Source of the DNA: Gonocerus acuteangulatus
Lineage: Eukaryota; Arthropoda; Insecta; Hemiptera; Coreidae
Reading direction: 5' to 3'
DNA: 64,000 nt
Assembly (NCBI GenBank): GCA_946811695.1
Contig: OX328128.1
Location: 23,222,758-23,286,757, forward strand
The translations under genes were made by a program, and so were the position numbers. Under the pieces are notes generated by a model, which did not search any database, was not told where the DNA came from, and saw nothing but the letters and a program-made list of their open reading frames with translations. Below, one piece after another: positions 52,810 through 63,444 of the stretch; within the stretch, counting starts at the first letter, position 1, and each line of letters opens with the position of its first letter.

Positions 52810-54080
52810 TTCATTTTTTTTTTTTTTTCATTTTGAAAATTAATTACTAGTGGTAGAGGGAGGTAAGGCGTAAGTGCGCACCATGCCGGACCTCGAGCCC
52901 GCCAGCCGTTCTGCAGGTACAAGGTTTGCCTTTACCTCAGGCGGTCCATCAGGAATCTGGTCCGGAGATATTGGTTTCTGATTTACGTTCCTCGCCGACA
53001 ATTTAATCTCGGACGTTTCTTGCGACCATTACATTCCTGGGTGTTTGTTTAGTCGTCCACGAAGAAGATACTACGTCATAATAGCGTGTTTCCATATAAT
53101 AGATTTCAATTGTGTGATTTGCGCGCAGGCGGGGGCATAGGAGTGAGATGTAATCTAAGTTTACAATATAAATTCTTAACACCACACTCCGTGGAATTTA
53201 AACAATTTCAAACATACAAGTCGACTCATATGGTTCCTCTCCGACTGACGTGATCCTATTATTTTTAATAAGTTTCGAATGGTCATCTCATATTTAGCAA
53301 GGTTTTTTAACCGTTTTCGATATATAAGAAAAAAAAAAGTGATACCCATTTTCATTCTTTGCATCTACTCCAAACGTTACCAAAAGTTATATTTCTTGGT
53401 TTTGTTGAATTTGGGACATTTAAAAAAAAAGTTTCATATTGATGCAATGTTTTTGAGTCCACGAAGAAAGAATCTAAGCACGACCAGATGACGAAAATCA
53501 GAATTGTTGTTGTGAAATTTGGAAGAATAACGTTTGAAATATGATACAATTATTAGTGTTTTTGCATTTTCAAAAGTGTTGATTTTGGTTTATTCAAAGA
53601 TTTCCAAAGCTTTAAGCAGTTCCCGTGAGTAAATATTGCTTTTTTAATAGTAGTGTATTTATTATTAGCTGCAAAATATATTCCGTTTCATCATAAACGG
53701 CGTACTGCCCTTGGATCCGACGGAAGCCAAGCAGGTTCCTTCTGAAACATAATAATGCCAGAAACTAGACTGGCAAAACTCCCGGGGATACTAATGCATG
53801 TAGACAGACCTCGGCTGAGTTCCCCGCCAAAAAATGTAAAAAAAAAAAAAAAAAAAAAAAGCGCGGTAAGCCAGAGGAGCCTAGAAAGGTGATTTGAATT
53901 TCTGAGCAGCGGCGCCTTACCAGCAGAGGAAAGAAAAGGCTCTTCTAATGGATGGAATGTTCTTGATACCGAAAACCTGTCTTCCACCTTCAACTTGTCA
54001 CTCGGCTACCAGCTGCCGGTGTCTTCACTCTGATCTTCTTCCCATATTTGTATATGTTATTGTTTTTGGCCTTGTGTATA
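52810..54080. other. Mixed interval, no gene call
   Basis: Includes a poly-A run at 53838-53861 within a moderately GC-rich block (53690-53930) that could be an unlisted short interspersed repeat. The frames at 53003-53549 have no motif. Confidence 0.35.
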
Positions 54081-54084
54081 TATT

Positions 54085-54085
<1 letters not shown>

Positions 54086-54147
<62 letters not shown>
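54086..54147. repeat. (TA)n microsatellite, left part
   Basis: TA run directly abutting the TIR element at 54148. Confidence 0.95.
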
Positions 54148-54150
<3 letters not shown>

Positions 54151-55127
54151 GAAGGTGTTGTACCTCTGACCATATTGTACCTTTGATCACCGAGGCTGTG
54201 GTGGCATGTAGCAATATTTTATAAATTTTGGTGTAATTATTGTTTAGCTCCTTCCTTAGAGGGCTTGTGAAACCTACTTTGGATTTTTCAAGTCAAAGAG
54301 GATTTTTGCAAAAAATACTTATCCATTTCTATTATAAATATGTATTTATTGATGACGTTTTGCCTCGTAATATTTTTTGTATTATGTCTTTTTAGATGGA
54401 AATCATTTGACAAAGTAGCTATTGCAATAAGAAACATTGTGTAGCCTCTGAAATTGATTTATCTTACCCCTAAAATGTTTAGCATACTTTTTAATTTTCA
54501 CTACCAGGGTGTTGTACCTCTGACCACGACTAGTTGTTGTTCCATTGACCAGGTCAAAGGTACAACACACTTGAGTATTTTTTTTATAATTCAACTTTTA
54601 TGTTCTTCTGCTACAAATTTAAAAATAATAATTAATATTACTATTACATATTTAGTCTTAGAGATCTGAGGTATTAAATGTCCAATGTTTAAAATCCAAT
54701 ATTTGAAAAAACAGACTTTAAGTGACAAGTTTACGAGAGAAGATGAAGATTTGTATGATATTGATCTTGAAGACATTGTGGCTAAACTTCCGTACCCTAC
54801 TATTGCTAGTGGATCTGCTTGACAATTAAAACGTTCATCGGTTGGACTGGATTTTTCGGGACTGCTGTATTGTTTTTACGTGGTCAGAGGTGCTACACCC
54901 CGTGGTCAAAGGTACAACTACATGTTGTACCTTTGACCACTGTACGATTATTTTTTTAAAAATTAGTAAAAAATATTAAATGTAAAGCTAGAACCTTGAA
55001 AAAATTAAATATGATAAGCAATAGAATACTAATTACAATGAAATACAAAAAAAATGAATTTAGCGTTGATATTCAAGCTAAAAAAAATTCAATTTTGCAA
55101 AGTGGTCAAAGGTACAACACCTTCCCC
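54148..55127 (+). mobile_element. TA-inserted DNA element with iterated motif
   Basis: Ends GGGGAAGGTGTTGTACCTCT and the inverse AAAGGTACAACACCTTCCCC are flanked by TA on both sides. The motif gttgtacctttgacca, direct or inverted, recurs at 54156, 54173, 54510, 54531, 54553, 54880, 54904, 54925 and 55104. TA flanks and TIRs fit the Tc1/mariner/pogo group. A 45-codon frame is the only coding trace. The surrounding (TA)n suggests insertion into a microsatellite. Confidence 0.82.
54685..54822 (+). pseudogene. Short acidic C-terminal-like frame
   Basis: The 45-codon frame MFKIQYLKKQTLSDKFTRED continues DLYDIDLEDIVAKLPYP and ends at TGA. It lies inside the TA-inserted element and could be the acidic C-terminus of its transposase, but I cannot match a family. 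The start codon may not be genuine. Confidence 0.3.
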
Positions 55128-55131
55128 TATA

Positions 55132-55220
<89 letters not shown>
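55128..55220. repeat. (TA)n microsatellite, middle part
   Basis: TA run between two TA-inserted elements; the peptide frames across it are artefacts. Confidence 0.95.
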
Positions 55221-55223
<3 letters not shown>

Positions 55224-55225
<2 letters not shown>

Positions 55226-55434
55226 CGTTAAATGTGGTCACATTAGTAAAGTGTGGTAAAATGGGTACAAACCTATACTGCAGGAATATTTTCATTTTAC
55301 TGATCCAAAATGGTCGAACTCTGCCCAAAGAGTGCGAAGAGACAAATATATACCTATATATGTGCCAAATATATTAGCAGTGTAGGTATGCACCAATTTC
55401 GTCACACTGTACTAATGTGACCCCATTTAACGGT
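55224..55434. mobile_element. 211-bp MITE inside the (TA)n array
   Basis: accgttaaatgtggtcacat at the left and atgtgaccccatttaacggt at the right form TIRs of about 30 bp with one or two mismatches. (TA)n lies on both sides. No coding capacity. Confidence 0.8.
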
Positions 55435-55436
55435 GT

Positions 55437-55437
55437 A

Positions 55438-55479
<42 letters not shown>
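55437..55479. repeat. (TA)n microsatellite, right part
   Basis: TA run between the MITE and the SINE B head. Confidence 0.95.
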
Positions 55480-55481
<2 letters not shown>

Positions 55482-55819
55482 GGACGAGGTTAGCTCAGTG
55501 GTAGAGCACTGGACTCATATGCTGGTGGACCTTAGTTCAAATCCCGAACAAGCACTAACGATTTTTAATTCTAGTGTCTTCGCTCATGGGTTGAATTCGG
55601 CCTCCCTGGCCGTCCCTAGGCCAACCCAGGCTTTAATTAATTTAATAATGGGTACTGGGGTCTCCCGTGGTCTAATGGCTAGCGCCTTGGATTCATAAGC
55701 GGGAGATGGTGGGTTCGATTCCCAACCTCCGGCAGGAATTTTATCATCCCACGGCTCGCTGGTGAAATTCCTCGCTACACCCTGGATGTCGGCGCTAATG
55801 ACCTAGATGTAGATGTGCC

Positions 55820-55880
<61 letters not shown>

Positions 55881-56003
55881 ATGGGTACTTGGCGCTAATG
55901 ACCTAGATGTAGATGCGCCGTAAAAAAAAAAAAAAAAATAAATAAAAAAAAATAATGGGTACCTTGGTAATAAGGCGGCCTGAGCATAGTACTGACTGAA
56001 ATC
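55480..56003 (+). mobile_element. SINE B interrupted by SINE A and a second tail
   Basis: The B head (ggggacgaggttagctcagt, B-box gttcaaatcccg) and body run to aataatgggtac at 55644-55655. A full SINE A (55657-55876, B-box GGTTCGATTCCC, shared tail, long A tract) follows, then aataatgggtac again (55877-55888), a tail-only unit with poly-A (55889-55950), and a third aataatgggtac (55951-55962). B body resumes as cttggtaa, ggcggcctgagcatagtact and is truncated. Confidence 0.85.
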
Positions 56004-56004
56004 A

Positions 56005-56450
56005 GAAAAAAATAGACTTAAATAATTTTTGTTTTTAAAAGAACAGGGTACCATTTTAAAGCTTATTAAATAAGGCAACTTTTGAGGCGGGGGCAAACCG
56101 CTAAGTCTACAAATAGCTGATTAAGAAAATATTGAATGAGTTAAGAAAACCCTAATAAAAATATTTCTCATCTATATGGCTCTTAGTGGAGCTCCTAATT
56201 TACATGACAACATTTCAATAACGGGTGTTTCTTATTGGAAATTTAATGTAGATTCTAATAATGTGGTCGTCATTTACGATACATAGACCAGAAATCCGGT
56301 CAGTTTTTCATGAGAAAACCCAATAGTTTTGAAAATATACAAAAGTTTGAATAGCTCTGCTACATGTTGAGATAGGACGGTCATTTCTGCGTCCCTGAAC
56401 TACAAATGAGGTGCAGAATAAACCCTTAAAATTATGACATCTCAATGCGG
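56005..56450. repeat. Unassigned repeat ending gggacaccctgta
   Basis: No gene. The right end cgggacaccctgta at 56449-56462 adjoins a (TA)n tract and resembles the inverted end of the 57522-63220 element, so this may be half of a related TIR element. Confidence 0.4.
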
Positions 56451-56456
56451 GACACC

Positions 56457-56531
<75 letters not shown>
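56457..56531. repeat. (TA)n microsatellite
   Basis: About 37 TA units. Confidence 0.95.
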
Positions 56532-56532
<1 letters not shown>

Positions 56533-56534
56533 TT

Positions 56535-57370
56535 AAATGTAGATATTTCTCTGTTCGCTCTTTAGCTGCCCTAATCGGCTGATTTTCGGCTTGGGTATTT
56601 AGAAACGCGGGAAAGGTTACCTTGTTTAATGAAAATAAATCAACAGATTTGAAATTAAACTGTATTATCTGTGGCTGAGATCGCCCTAATGTGCATAATA
56701 TATATTAAAAAAAAAAAAAAAATGATTTAGCTTCGAATGGTAATGTTCTCTTGCCACAATTTCGAAATCGTTTTTGAGATATTTAAAAAAATATGCAAAA
56801 ATTCCAAAATTTCAGACGATAAGATATTTTATTAGGATTACTTTCTCTATTCCAAACGTATCCAAAATTTACATGTCTTAATCTGAATGTACTTAGAACA
56901 CGCGAAAACAAATTCAACTGAGTAAATAGTTTTGTACTTAGAACAAAAAAAAAAAAAAAAACCGTGTACACACCCAAAAATATAGATAAATTGCTGAATC
57001 GAAAAAATAACAATAAAACAAACTCCTTTCTTCACCCAGTACATATGCTCTAAGCAAAAATTTGATGAAACACGACTATCTGCTCGGCGCATCCTCCCAC
57101 GCTAACATATGCACCCCTACAAGTCTGCCCCGTGGAATACTGAGTGATGCCTGAAAAATAACAGAAAACTGGAAGGGGACAGCTCCAACCAAAAATCCTT
57201 GTCATATTTTATCACTTGTTGGAGGCCGTGGGAGGTGAAGAATTGATATCGCAATCCTATATTGGCTTCAATTGGTTGGAATTTAGTAATTGATTTTAAA
57301 GTTGTTTGTCTAACTAATTGCTCAAATATTTCACTTAATTTTGATTTATTGTTCATTTTGACTATTGATT
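56535..57370. other. Family Y-like debris, no gene seen
   Basis: ttcgctctttagctgcccta and ccaaacgtatccaaaattta recall family Y blocks in diverged form. Overlapping minus-strand frames (56783-57092) span an A-run and look accidental. Confidence 0.4.
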
Positions 57371-57476
57371 TTTAGCACTTTCCTCCGAAAGTAGCACTCA
57401 TGACGGAATTTTTGAAAATTTTTTTCAAATCTTTATCGATCCTACCTAGTAGACACCGAAAATGTCCTCAGTTAAA

Positions 57477-57519
<43 letters not shown>
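57477..57519. repeat. (TA)n, insertion site of the TIR element
   Basis: The microsatellite of family X; the element at 57522 starts right after it. Confidence 0.95.
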
Positions 57520-57520
<1 letters not shown>

Positions 57521-58329
57521 ACAGGGTGTCCCAGTATATGTGTCCACCCCCTTTTCCTCCTAGAGGAATTTCGAAATGAAACTTGGTAGGTCTTAGTTAT
57601 GTTGTATGATGTTTCTTTTAAAGGTTTAGTTGACTTTGTAACATTCTCCAGCGCATGTAACTCTTGATTTTCTAATGGCGGCAGGTATTTGTTATGACGA
57701 ATTCTGATAGAGAATTTAATTTTAAGACTAATTTATTCCGTGACATGTTTTGATCCGACGCACCGTTTGCGCGTAAAACGCAAAAAACTGAAAAATATCG
57801 CCCTTTTGTAGACAAATTCCTATTTATCAATGAAACCAAGCCTTTTACGTAAAAACACCTCGATTCAAACGTTGCAGCCTATTAATTTTCCAGGTGATAC
57901 CAAGATCAAAGTTGTAGTTTTAATATTTAACGGGATATTTTGAATGAAAAATATACCTTAAAAGTTTTAAAAAGTAACAATTCAGAAAATCGAAATGAAT
58001 AGAAAAAAAAGTAGCTGACATAAACAATATTTATTTATTTATTTTTTTCGATGCTCCACATTGTCTATGAATGGCATCGATTGCCATTGGTAATAGTTGC
58101 TCATAGTGATGATATACCACGACACTAATATAGAATCCAAAGTAAAATATGGAAAAAACAAATAACTAAACAGAAAAATTAAATTAAAGAAAAAAAAATA
58201 ATAAAAAAAATAAAAAAATAAAATAAATAAAAAATAAATAAATAAAAAGAAAACACAAAAATAAACATTGAGAAACTAAGTAATATTCATTGGATTTTGA
58301 AATAAAAAAGTTGCGGATGTTTTCATATT

Positions 58330-61300
58330 TTGTTATATATGTTAATATTTTTCAAGTATAGTAGTTCTGTATTGCAGATTTGACATTTTGGTCTGTCAGT
58401 ATTTGTCATCAAGTATTCGTGTGTAATGCGTGTGTGGCCTATTCGCAGTCTTGCAAGAACTATTTCCTCTCTCCGGGAATTTCTGTACGCGCTTGGCCAG
58501 TCAGTAAGTATATGTTTGATTGTCTTAGTTTGTTGTCTTTCATATTACTTCAGTCTAGCTGCCATTTTTGTCGTATTGTATTTCGATGTATTCTAGTTAA
58601 ATCTTTGAAGTAGAGTTTATAATGTGGGTAAGTGTCTTTCTGTGTAGCAAGTTTGGCTTGTAAGTGAGCGGTCGTACTCAGTCCAAGGTTTTCATGTCCT
58701 GGCAGCCACCATAATGATATATGTTTTCCTAGTGAGTGTAAGTAATGAATGTGTTCTTTGATTTCTGTGCACGTAGGGTGTAACGTGTACATGTTTTGTA
58801 GTGACTGGAGTGAACTCAGTGAGTCTGTGAAAAGGATTAAGTGTGAATGTTGTGTCGATGGAATATTCTTTATAGCAAGGAGTATGGCATGCAACTCAGC
58901 TTCATATATGCTACAGGTTGGAGGCAGTTTTTGAGAAAATTAGTTGCCTTCAGTAACCACTGCAGCTCCAAAGCCATTTTCTGTTTTAGAGCCATCTCTG
59001 AATATTTTGAGGGAATCTTCGTGTTTTGTTGAAATTTGTTTAAAGTAATTACTGTAGAAGAGAGTCCCTGATGGATCTGTCTTTTTGTGAGTTGTGAATG
59101 ATAAGTTAATGTCAAAGATTTGTATAGTCCAAGGTGGTATTGATATCAGTGTGTCAGGTTTACTGTCGAAGTGTAAACATCCGAACAACTCTTTTATTTT
59201 AGTGAATCTTACGAAAAAGGGCCTAGCATGTTTTCTTCTCCGTTCGTAAAATTCTGTATTAGTTGCTTCTCCGAGATTACTAACACATGACAAGCCTTGG
59301 ACTTTATGAAAGTATTCTGCTGATAATATTGCTCTCCTGATAGTGGAGCTTGATTTGCTTCAGCATACAAGCTATTTACAGGACTTGACCTGAACGCACC
59401 TAGCGCCAACCGAAGTCCTGTATTATGTATGGGATTGAGTATGTTCAGTGTACTGGGATTGGCAGACGAGTATGCTACACATCCATAGTCCAGTAGTGTC
59501 CTGGCGAAACTCCGATAGACAGTTAGCATTACTTTCCTGTCAGCACCCCATTTTGTACTACTTAAAATTCTCAAAAGATGCAATGATTTTTTACATCTTT
59601 TAACAAGATCCTTTAGATGGGGCACCCAAGTGAGTTGTCTGTCGAAGTAGAGTCCTAGAAATTTAATAACGGTGGTTTGTGAAACTGGCGTGTTATCAAG
59701 AAGTAATTGATAGTTTCTGTTTCGTATTTTCTTAGTAAAAAGTATTGATTTAGTTTTATGTGGGGAGAATTTCAGTCCTGTAATTTCTGTCCAACGTTCC
59801 AATGAGTTTATTGTTTCTTGTATTTTGTTTTGTGCTTCTTGTATGTTCTCTGACGAATAGAATATTAGTAAGTCATCGACATATAGACAGTACTGAACGT
59901 TTGGAGGTATGAAATCCCGAATAGTGTCCATTGCAATTAAGAACAGTGTTGTACTCAGTACTCCCCCTTGAGGTACTCCAATTTCTTGTTTAAAGACATC
60001 TGAAAAGCAGTTACCATTTCTAACTCTGAATGATCTGTTGGAGAGAAAACCTATTATAAAATTAATAGGTTTTTCCCCAACACCCCATTCAGTTAGCCTA
60101 GAAACAATCCTCCCCTGCCAGACCGTGTCAAATGCTTTATTTATATCGAAAGATACAGCTAGTGTGGATTTTTTGACGAAGAAGGCATCTATAATAGACG
60201 ACTCCAATCGTACTATGTGGTCCAACGTTGAGTGTCTCTGCCTGAAGCCACATTGAAATGGTGATAGACGATTTTCATATTCCAGTAACCACACTAACCT
60301 TTTATTCAGCATTTTTTCAACTAACTTGCAGACACAGCTGGTGAGGGAGACTGGTCGATAACTTGCCACATTAGATTTATCTTTATTTGGTTTCAGTATA
60401 GGAATTACTATGCTATTAGACCAAGATTCAGGAAAGTTTCCGGTGTCATATACCGAGTTTATAAGCCGTAGAAGTTGAGAAAGGCAGATGCTGGGTAGAT
60501 GTTTGATCATGGAATATGAGATGCAATCCGGTCCTGGTGAGCTGTCTTTAGTAGATGATAGTGCGCAATGTAGTTCGTCCAGTGTAAATGGTTCGTTCAG
60601 CTTATTATGTCCTCGTGATATTGTCCGTAAAGGTAAATTGATATCTGGGTAGAGTACTGGATTAATATTGTCAGGTGATTTCGATATATCACTGTAGTGT
60701 TTGGCCAGTACATTTGCTATGTCTTTGTAGTCAGTCAGTACTGAGTCGAGTATTTTGAGTCCACATACAGGCGTCCGGTACATTTTTTTGAGAATTTTAT
60801 TGAGATTACTCCATATTACACTTGATTCTGTATGTCTGTTCATTGTCGTTAGGAAGTCAATCCAGCTTTGCCTTTTACTCTCTTTAATAACGTGCCTGCA
60901 TACAGCTTTGGCTTTTTTAAACTTTTCTAGAAACTCTGTCGATGGATATTTTCTGAACTTGTTAAGAGCATTACGCTTTTCTTTTACTGCCTGTTTGCAC
61001 TTTTCGTTCCACCAAGGGACAGGGATGTGTTTCTGTATTGTATTCGTTTTTGGAATAGAATGTTCAGCAGCCTTTTGAATGACTTCATTGAACTCCTGTA
61101 TTGTTTTGATGTCTGATGTGTTTAGTAAGTCCCGTATACAGTCTTGGTATTTCGTCCAGTTCGCTTTTTTTGTATTGTACCGCACGGGTACTTCAAACGG
61201 CACAGGGCTCTGTTCTAAGGCTATGTCAATTGGAAAGTGGTCACTATTGAGGAGATCTTCATTTACTTTCCATGCGAATCGATTGAATATGTCCGGTATA

Positions 61301-61872
61301 CAAGTTGTGGCATCTATGTTGGAAAATGTACCCGTGCGTGGGCATAAGTGAGTTGGTAAGTGGTCGTTAAGTGGAATCAAATCATTTGTTTCTAATACAT
61401 TTTCGATAATTCGCCCTTTCGTGTTTGTGTGATTGGAGTTCCAAAAGGTGCTTTGAGCGTTTAGGTCTCCAAGAAATATTAAAGGTCGAGGAAGTTGTGT
61501 AAGTAAGTCCTGTAAGTCTGTAGGGTCAATCCGTTCACTTGGTGGAAGGTAGATATTGCAGATGGTTACCCTAAAGGGAATGTACACTGTACAAGCTACG
61601 GCTTGAAGTGTGGTCCTGATTCTAATTGCTTCGCTATAAACACTGTCTTTAACAAGCAATGCGACACCGCCAGAAGCTCTTCCTCCAAGAGTATAGTCAT
61701 GTCTATAAATCGTGTACCCTATCAGTCCTATGTCTTTGTCGGGTGATGTATGAGTCTCTTGAAGTGCAAGGATTTTATAGTGTTTAGATCTAACGAGGTG
61801 TTTCAGGTCGTCCATATGTCTCTGCATTCCATTTAAATTCCACTGCAAAAACATGGAACTATCGAGCGTCAT
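58330..61872 (-). pseudogene. I-group LINE ORF2: endonuclease, RT, RNase H
   Basis: The main frame (61872-59209, 887 codons) starts MTLDSSMFLQWNLNGM. An AP-type endonuclease occupies about residues 5-220, with QET at 38-40, GDLNA at 135-139 and SDH at 210-212. The reverse transcriptase (about 430-760) has SPGPD at 445, SYRPVSL at 504, FDINKAFD at 575-582, GVPQGGVLS at 632-640, the catalytic YVDD at 664-667 and FLGLYFD at 738. A frameshift near 59315 moves to a second frame holding RNase H (FRDGSKTENGFGAAV, then AELHAILLAI, FTDSLSSLQSL, LPGHENLG), with TAA at 58940 and TGA at 58550 in frame, and another shift near 58475 before LARLRIGHTRITHEYLM. All catalytic motifs of the first two domains look intact, so decay is recent. 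Confidence 0.93.
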
Positions 61873-61890
61873 TGGAGAATCAAAAAATAT

Positions 61891-62286
61891 TCAAGAATAA
61901 CCATTAAGGCTATCGCCTCTTACAAGACACGTTTGCAAGGAGACTTTTAAGGTAGTACTCAAAACATTGATGTTGTCATGTGTTTGTACTTGGTTGCAAC
62001 TTTGCAGACTAATACAGACTATACCCACAAAGAAGATCGAAACCACACTCAGACCTCTATAGCATTTGATCGTAAAAACAATATATAATATGAAAGTATA
62101 AAAGTAACTATTAGAACAGATAATTATAGTATTAAGACTTAATGGATTTAAATATATTAAAAGAGAAATTAATTTAAAGAAAACACGAGAAATTAAAATT
62201 AATGAGGTTAAATGAATTAAATAAGATTGTTGAATTTTGAAAATAGTGAAGTCCATATGTTGATAAGAAATGAAAGACAACGCCAT
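61891..62286 (-). other. 131-codon hydrophobic frame between ORF1 and ORF2
   Basis: The ATG overlaps the ORF1 stop as TAATG (62288-62284). The frame is the same as ORF2 and ends in a single TGA at 61893-61891, six codons before the ORF2 ATG at 61872. The peptide is hydrophobic (SLILISRVFFKLISLLIYL) and unlike any domain I know. Some LINEs couple ORF2 translation to ORF1 termination at a UAAUG. Either this frame was once the start of ORF2, or it is an untranslated spacer that happens to be open. Confidence 0.35.
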
Positions 62287-62780
62287 TATTTTTTGGTCTT
62301 AGTAAGATTTGACCTTACCTTTGTTTTTCGCTTCTTACCATATTGGTCAGATAGGTCACTTACTGATGGCGTAGGACTTACATCACTATGAGCAACACTT
62401 AACCTTTCTTCTTGACAAGAAATCTGATTTCCTCTGTTGACGCTTCCATTCAAGGAAGACTTAGGTCTTGGAATCTTTGGCGTCTTGATTGGGGGAGTTT
62501 TCGTCTCTTCTTCTGGGATGTTTTCATCACGATCGGTCTTCTTATCAACGGTAGTTTTGTTTCTCGGAATAAGTCGTGCTGAGATGACTGCTAATTGTTC
62601 CTGTAGTAAGGCTAAATGGTTCTTAATAAGCTCCAGATCTTCATTCATTGGCTTATGACCCACTGAATTCTGTGTCTGTTCCTGTGGTCTTGCAACTCTA
62701 GAAGCATAGGTCGTGGTTAGGTTATTACTAACCCTCTTTTTAGCCTCGCCATAGGAAATCTTCTCCAAAACCATAAACAA
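62286..62780 (-). pseudogene. LINE ORF1 C-terminal part (Gag-like)
   Basis: The 164-codon frame begins, after a few codons, with ISYGEAKKRVSNNLTTTYAS and ARPQEQTQ, the type of linker that follows the zinc knuckles in I-group ORF1. It then has a short leucine-rich coiled-coil segment (NHLALLQEQLAVISARLI) and a long basic, serine- and proline-rich tail ending RKTKVRSNLTKTKK. ORF1 proteins bind the LINE RNA and package it. The knuckles and everything N-terminal are missing, so the annotated ATG is internal and the copy is 5'-truncated. Position just upstream of ORF2 on the same strand supports the call. Confidence 0.75.
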
Positions 62781-63444
62781 TAAAAAAAAACTACTTATTT
62801 ACTTTATGAAAAAAGTATATAAAAATTATTATAAAACAGAACAGAATAAATTTATTTTTCCATATGAAATTATTACATCATAAAACTAAAAAAAAAATTT
62901 GCCTTTGTTTTCATTCATAATACCCCGTTAAATATTTTTTGCATTTTACGCGCAAACGGTGCGTCGGATCAAAAGATGTCTCGGAATAAATTAGTCTTAA
63001 AATTAAATTTTCTATCAGAATGCGTCATAAGAAATACCTGCCGCCATTGGAAAATCAAGAGTTAGGGATGCGCTGGAGATAAACTGGAGAATGTTACAAA
63101 GTCAACTAAACCTTCAAAATTAACCTCATGCAACATAACTAAGACCTACCAAGTTTCATTTCGAAATTCCAACAACTCTAGGAGGAAAAGGGGGTGGACA
63201 CATATACTGGGACACCCTGTATGTAGTTATTTATTTGTTCGTTAACACGATTCAGGCTAGAGTTTTTGGTTTTTCACCACCAAACTTGGTATGTAGTATT
63301 CCCCATCAAATGATTGAACGAGTTCGTTAACCAACAAAATCGGTCCATCCGGAGGTGGGGTTTATGCCGGAATGCACTCGACACTACCCAATTCTGAGGA
63401 AAGTGCTTAATTATGCAGCTCCCGCGTGACGGACCTTTTTTATT

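Larger units (their letters stand above)
58200..62790 (-). mobile_element. I-group LINE, 4.6 kb
   Basis: On the minus strand: the end of ORF1 (62780-62286), a 413-base spacer, ORF2 with endonuclease, reverse transcriptase, RNase H and part of the C-terminal Cys-His motif (61872 to about 58330), and an AT-rich 3' region. The 5' end is truncated within ORF1. I could not identify target duplications because both flanks are AT-rich. RNase H in ORF2 separates it from Jockey and supports the I group. Confidence 0.85.
57522..63220. mobile_element. TA-flanked TIR element carrying a LINE
   Basis: CAGGGTGTCCCAGTATATGT and its inverse lie exactly next to TA on both sides (57520-57521, 63221-63222). The inverted repeats are long: about 275 bp close match (57522-57795 and 62940-63220), resuming at 57918-57950 and 62895-62938 after a 130-bp length difference. 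TA duplication and a CAGGGTG start fit a Tc1/mariner-group element. Its interior is occupied by an I-group LINE, and no transposase is seen, so it was probably a nonautonomous element. Confidence 0.82.
57375..63440 (-). mobile_element. Family X element split by a 5.7-kb insertion
   Basis: The left piece (57375-57520) carries agcactttcctccgaaagta, ctttatcgatcctacc and a (TA)n tract. The right piece (63221-63440) continues with cgttaacacgattcaggcta, gaacgagttcgttaaccaac and ends ctgaggaaagtgcttaatta, cgcgtgacggac. The two pieces join in the same order as the 43063 copy. The break falls in the (TA)n tract and is occupied by the TIR element. Confidence 0.82.

Noticed and set aside
55803..56096. 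Phenylalanine-rich minus-strand protein
   Set aside because: Translation of SINE poly-A tails on the opposite strand.
58749..61351. Plus-strand frames over the LINE
   Set aside because: Shadows of the minus-strand ORF2, which has all the expected motifs.
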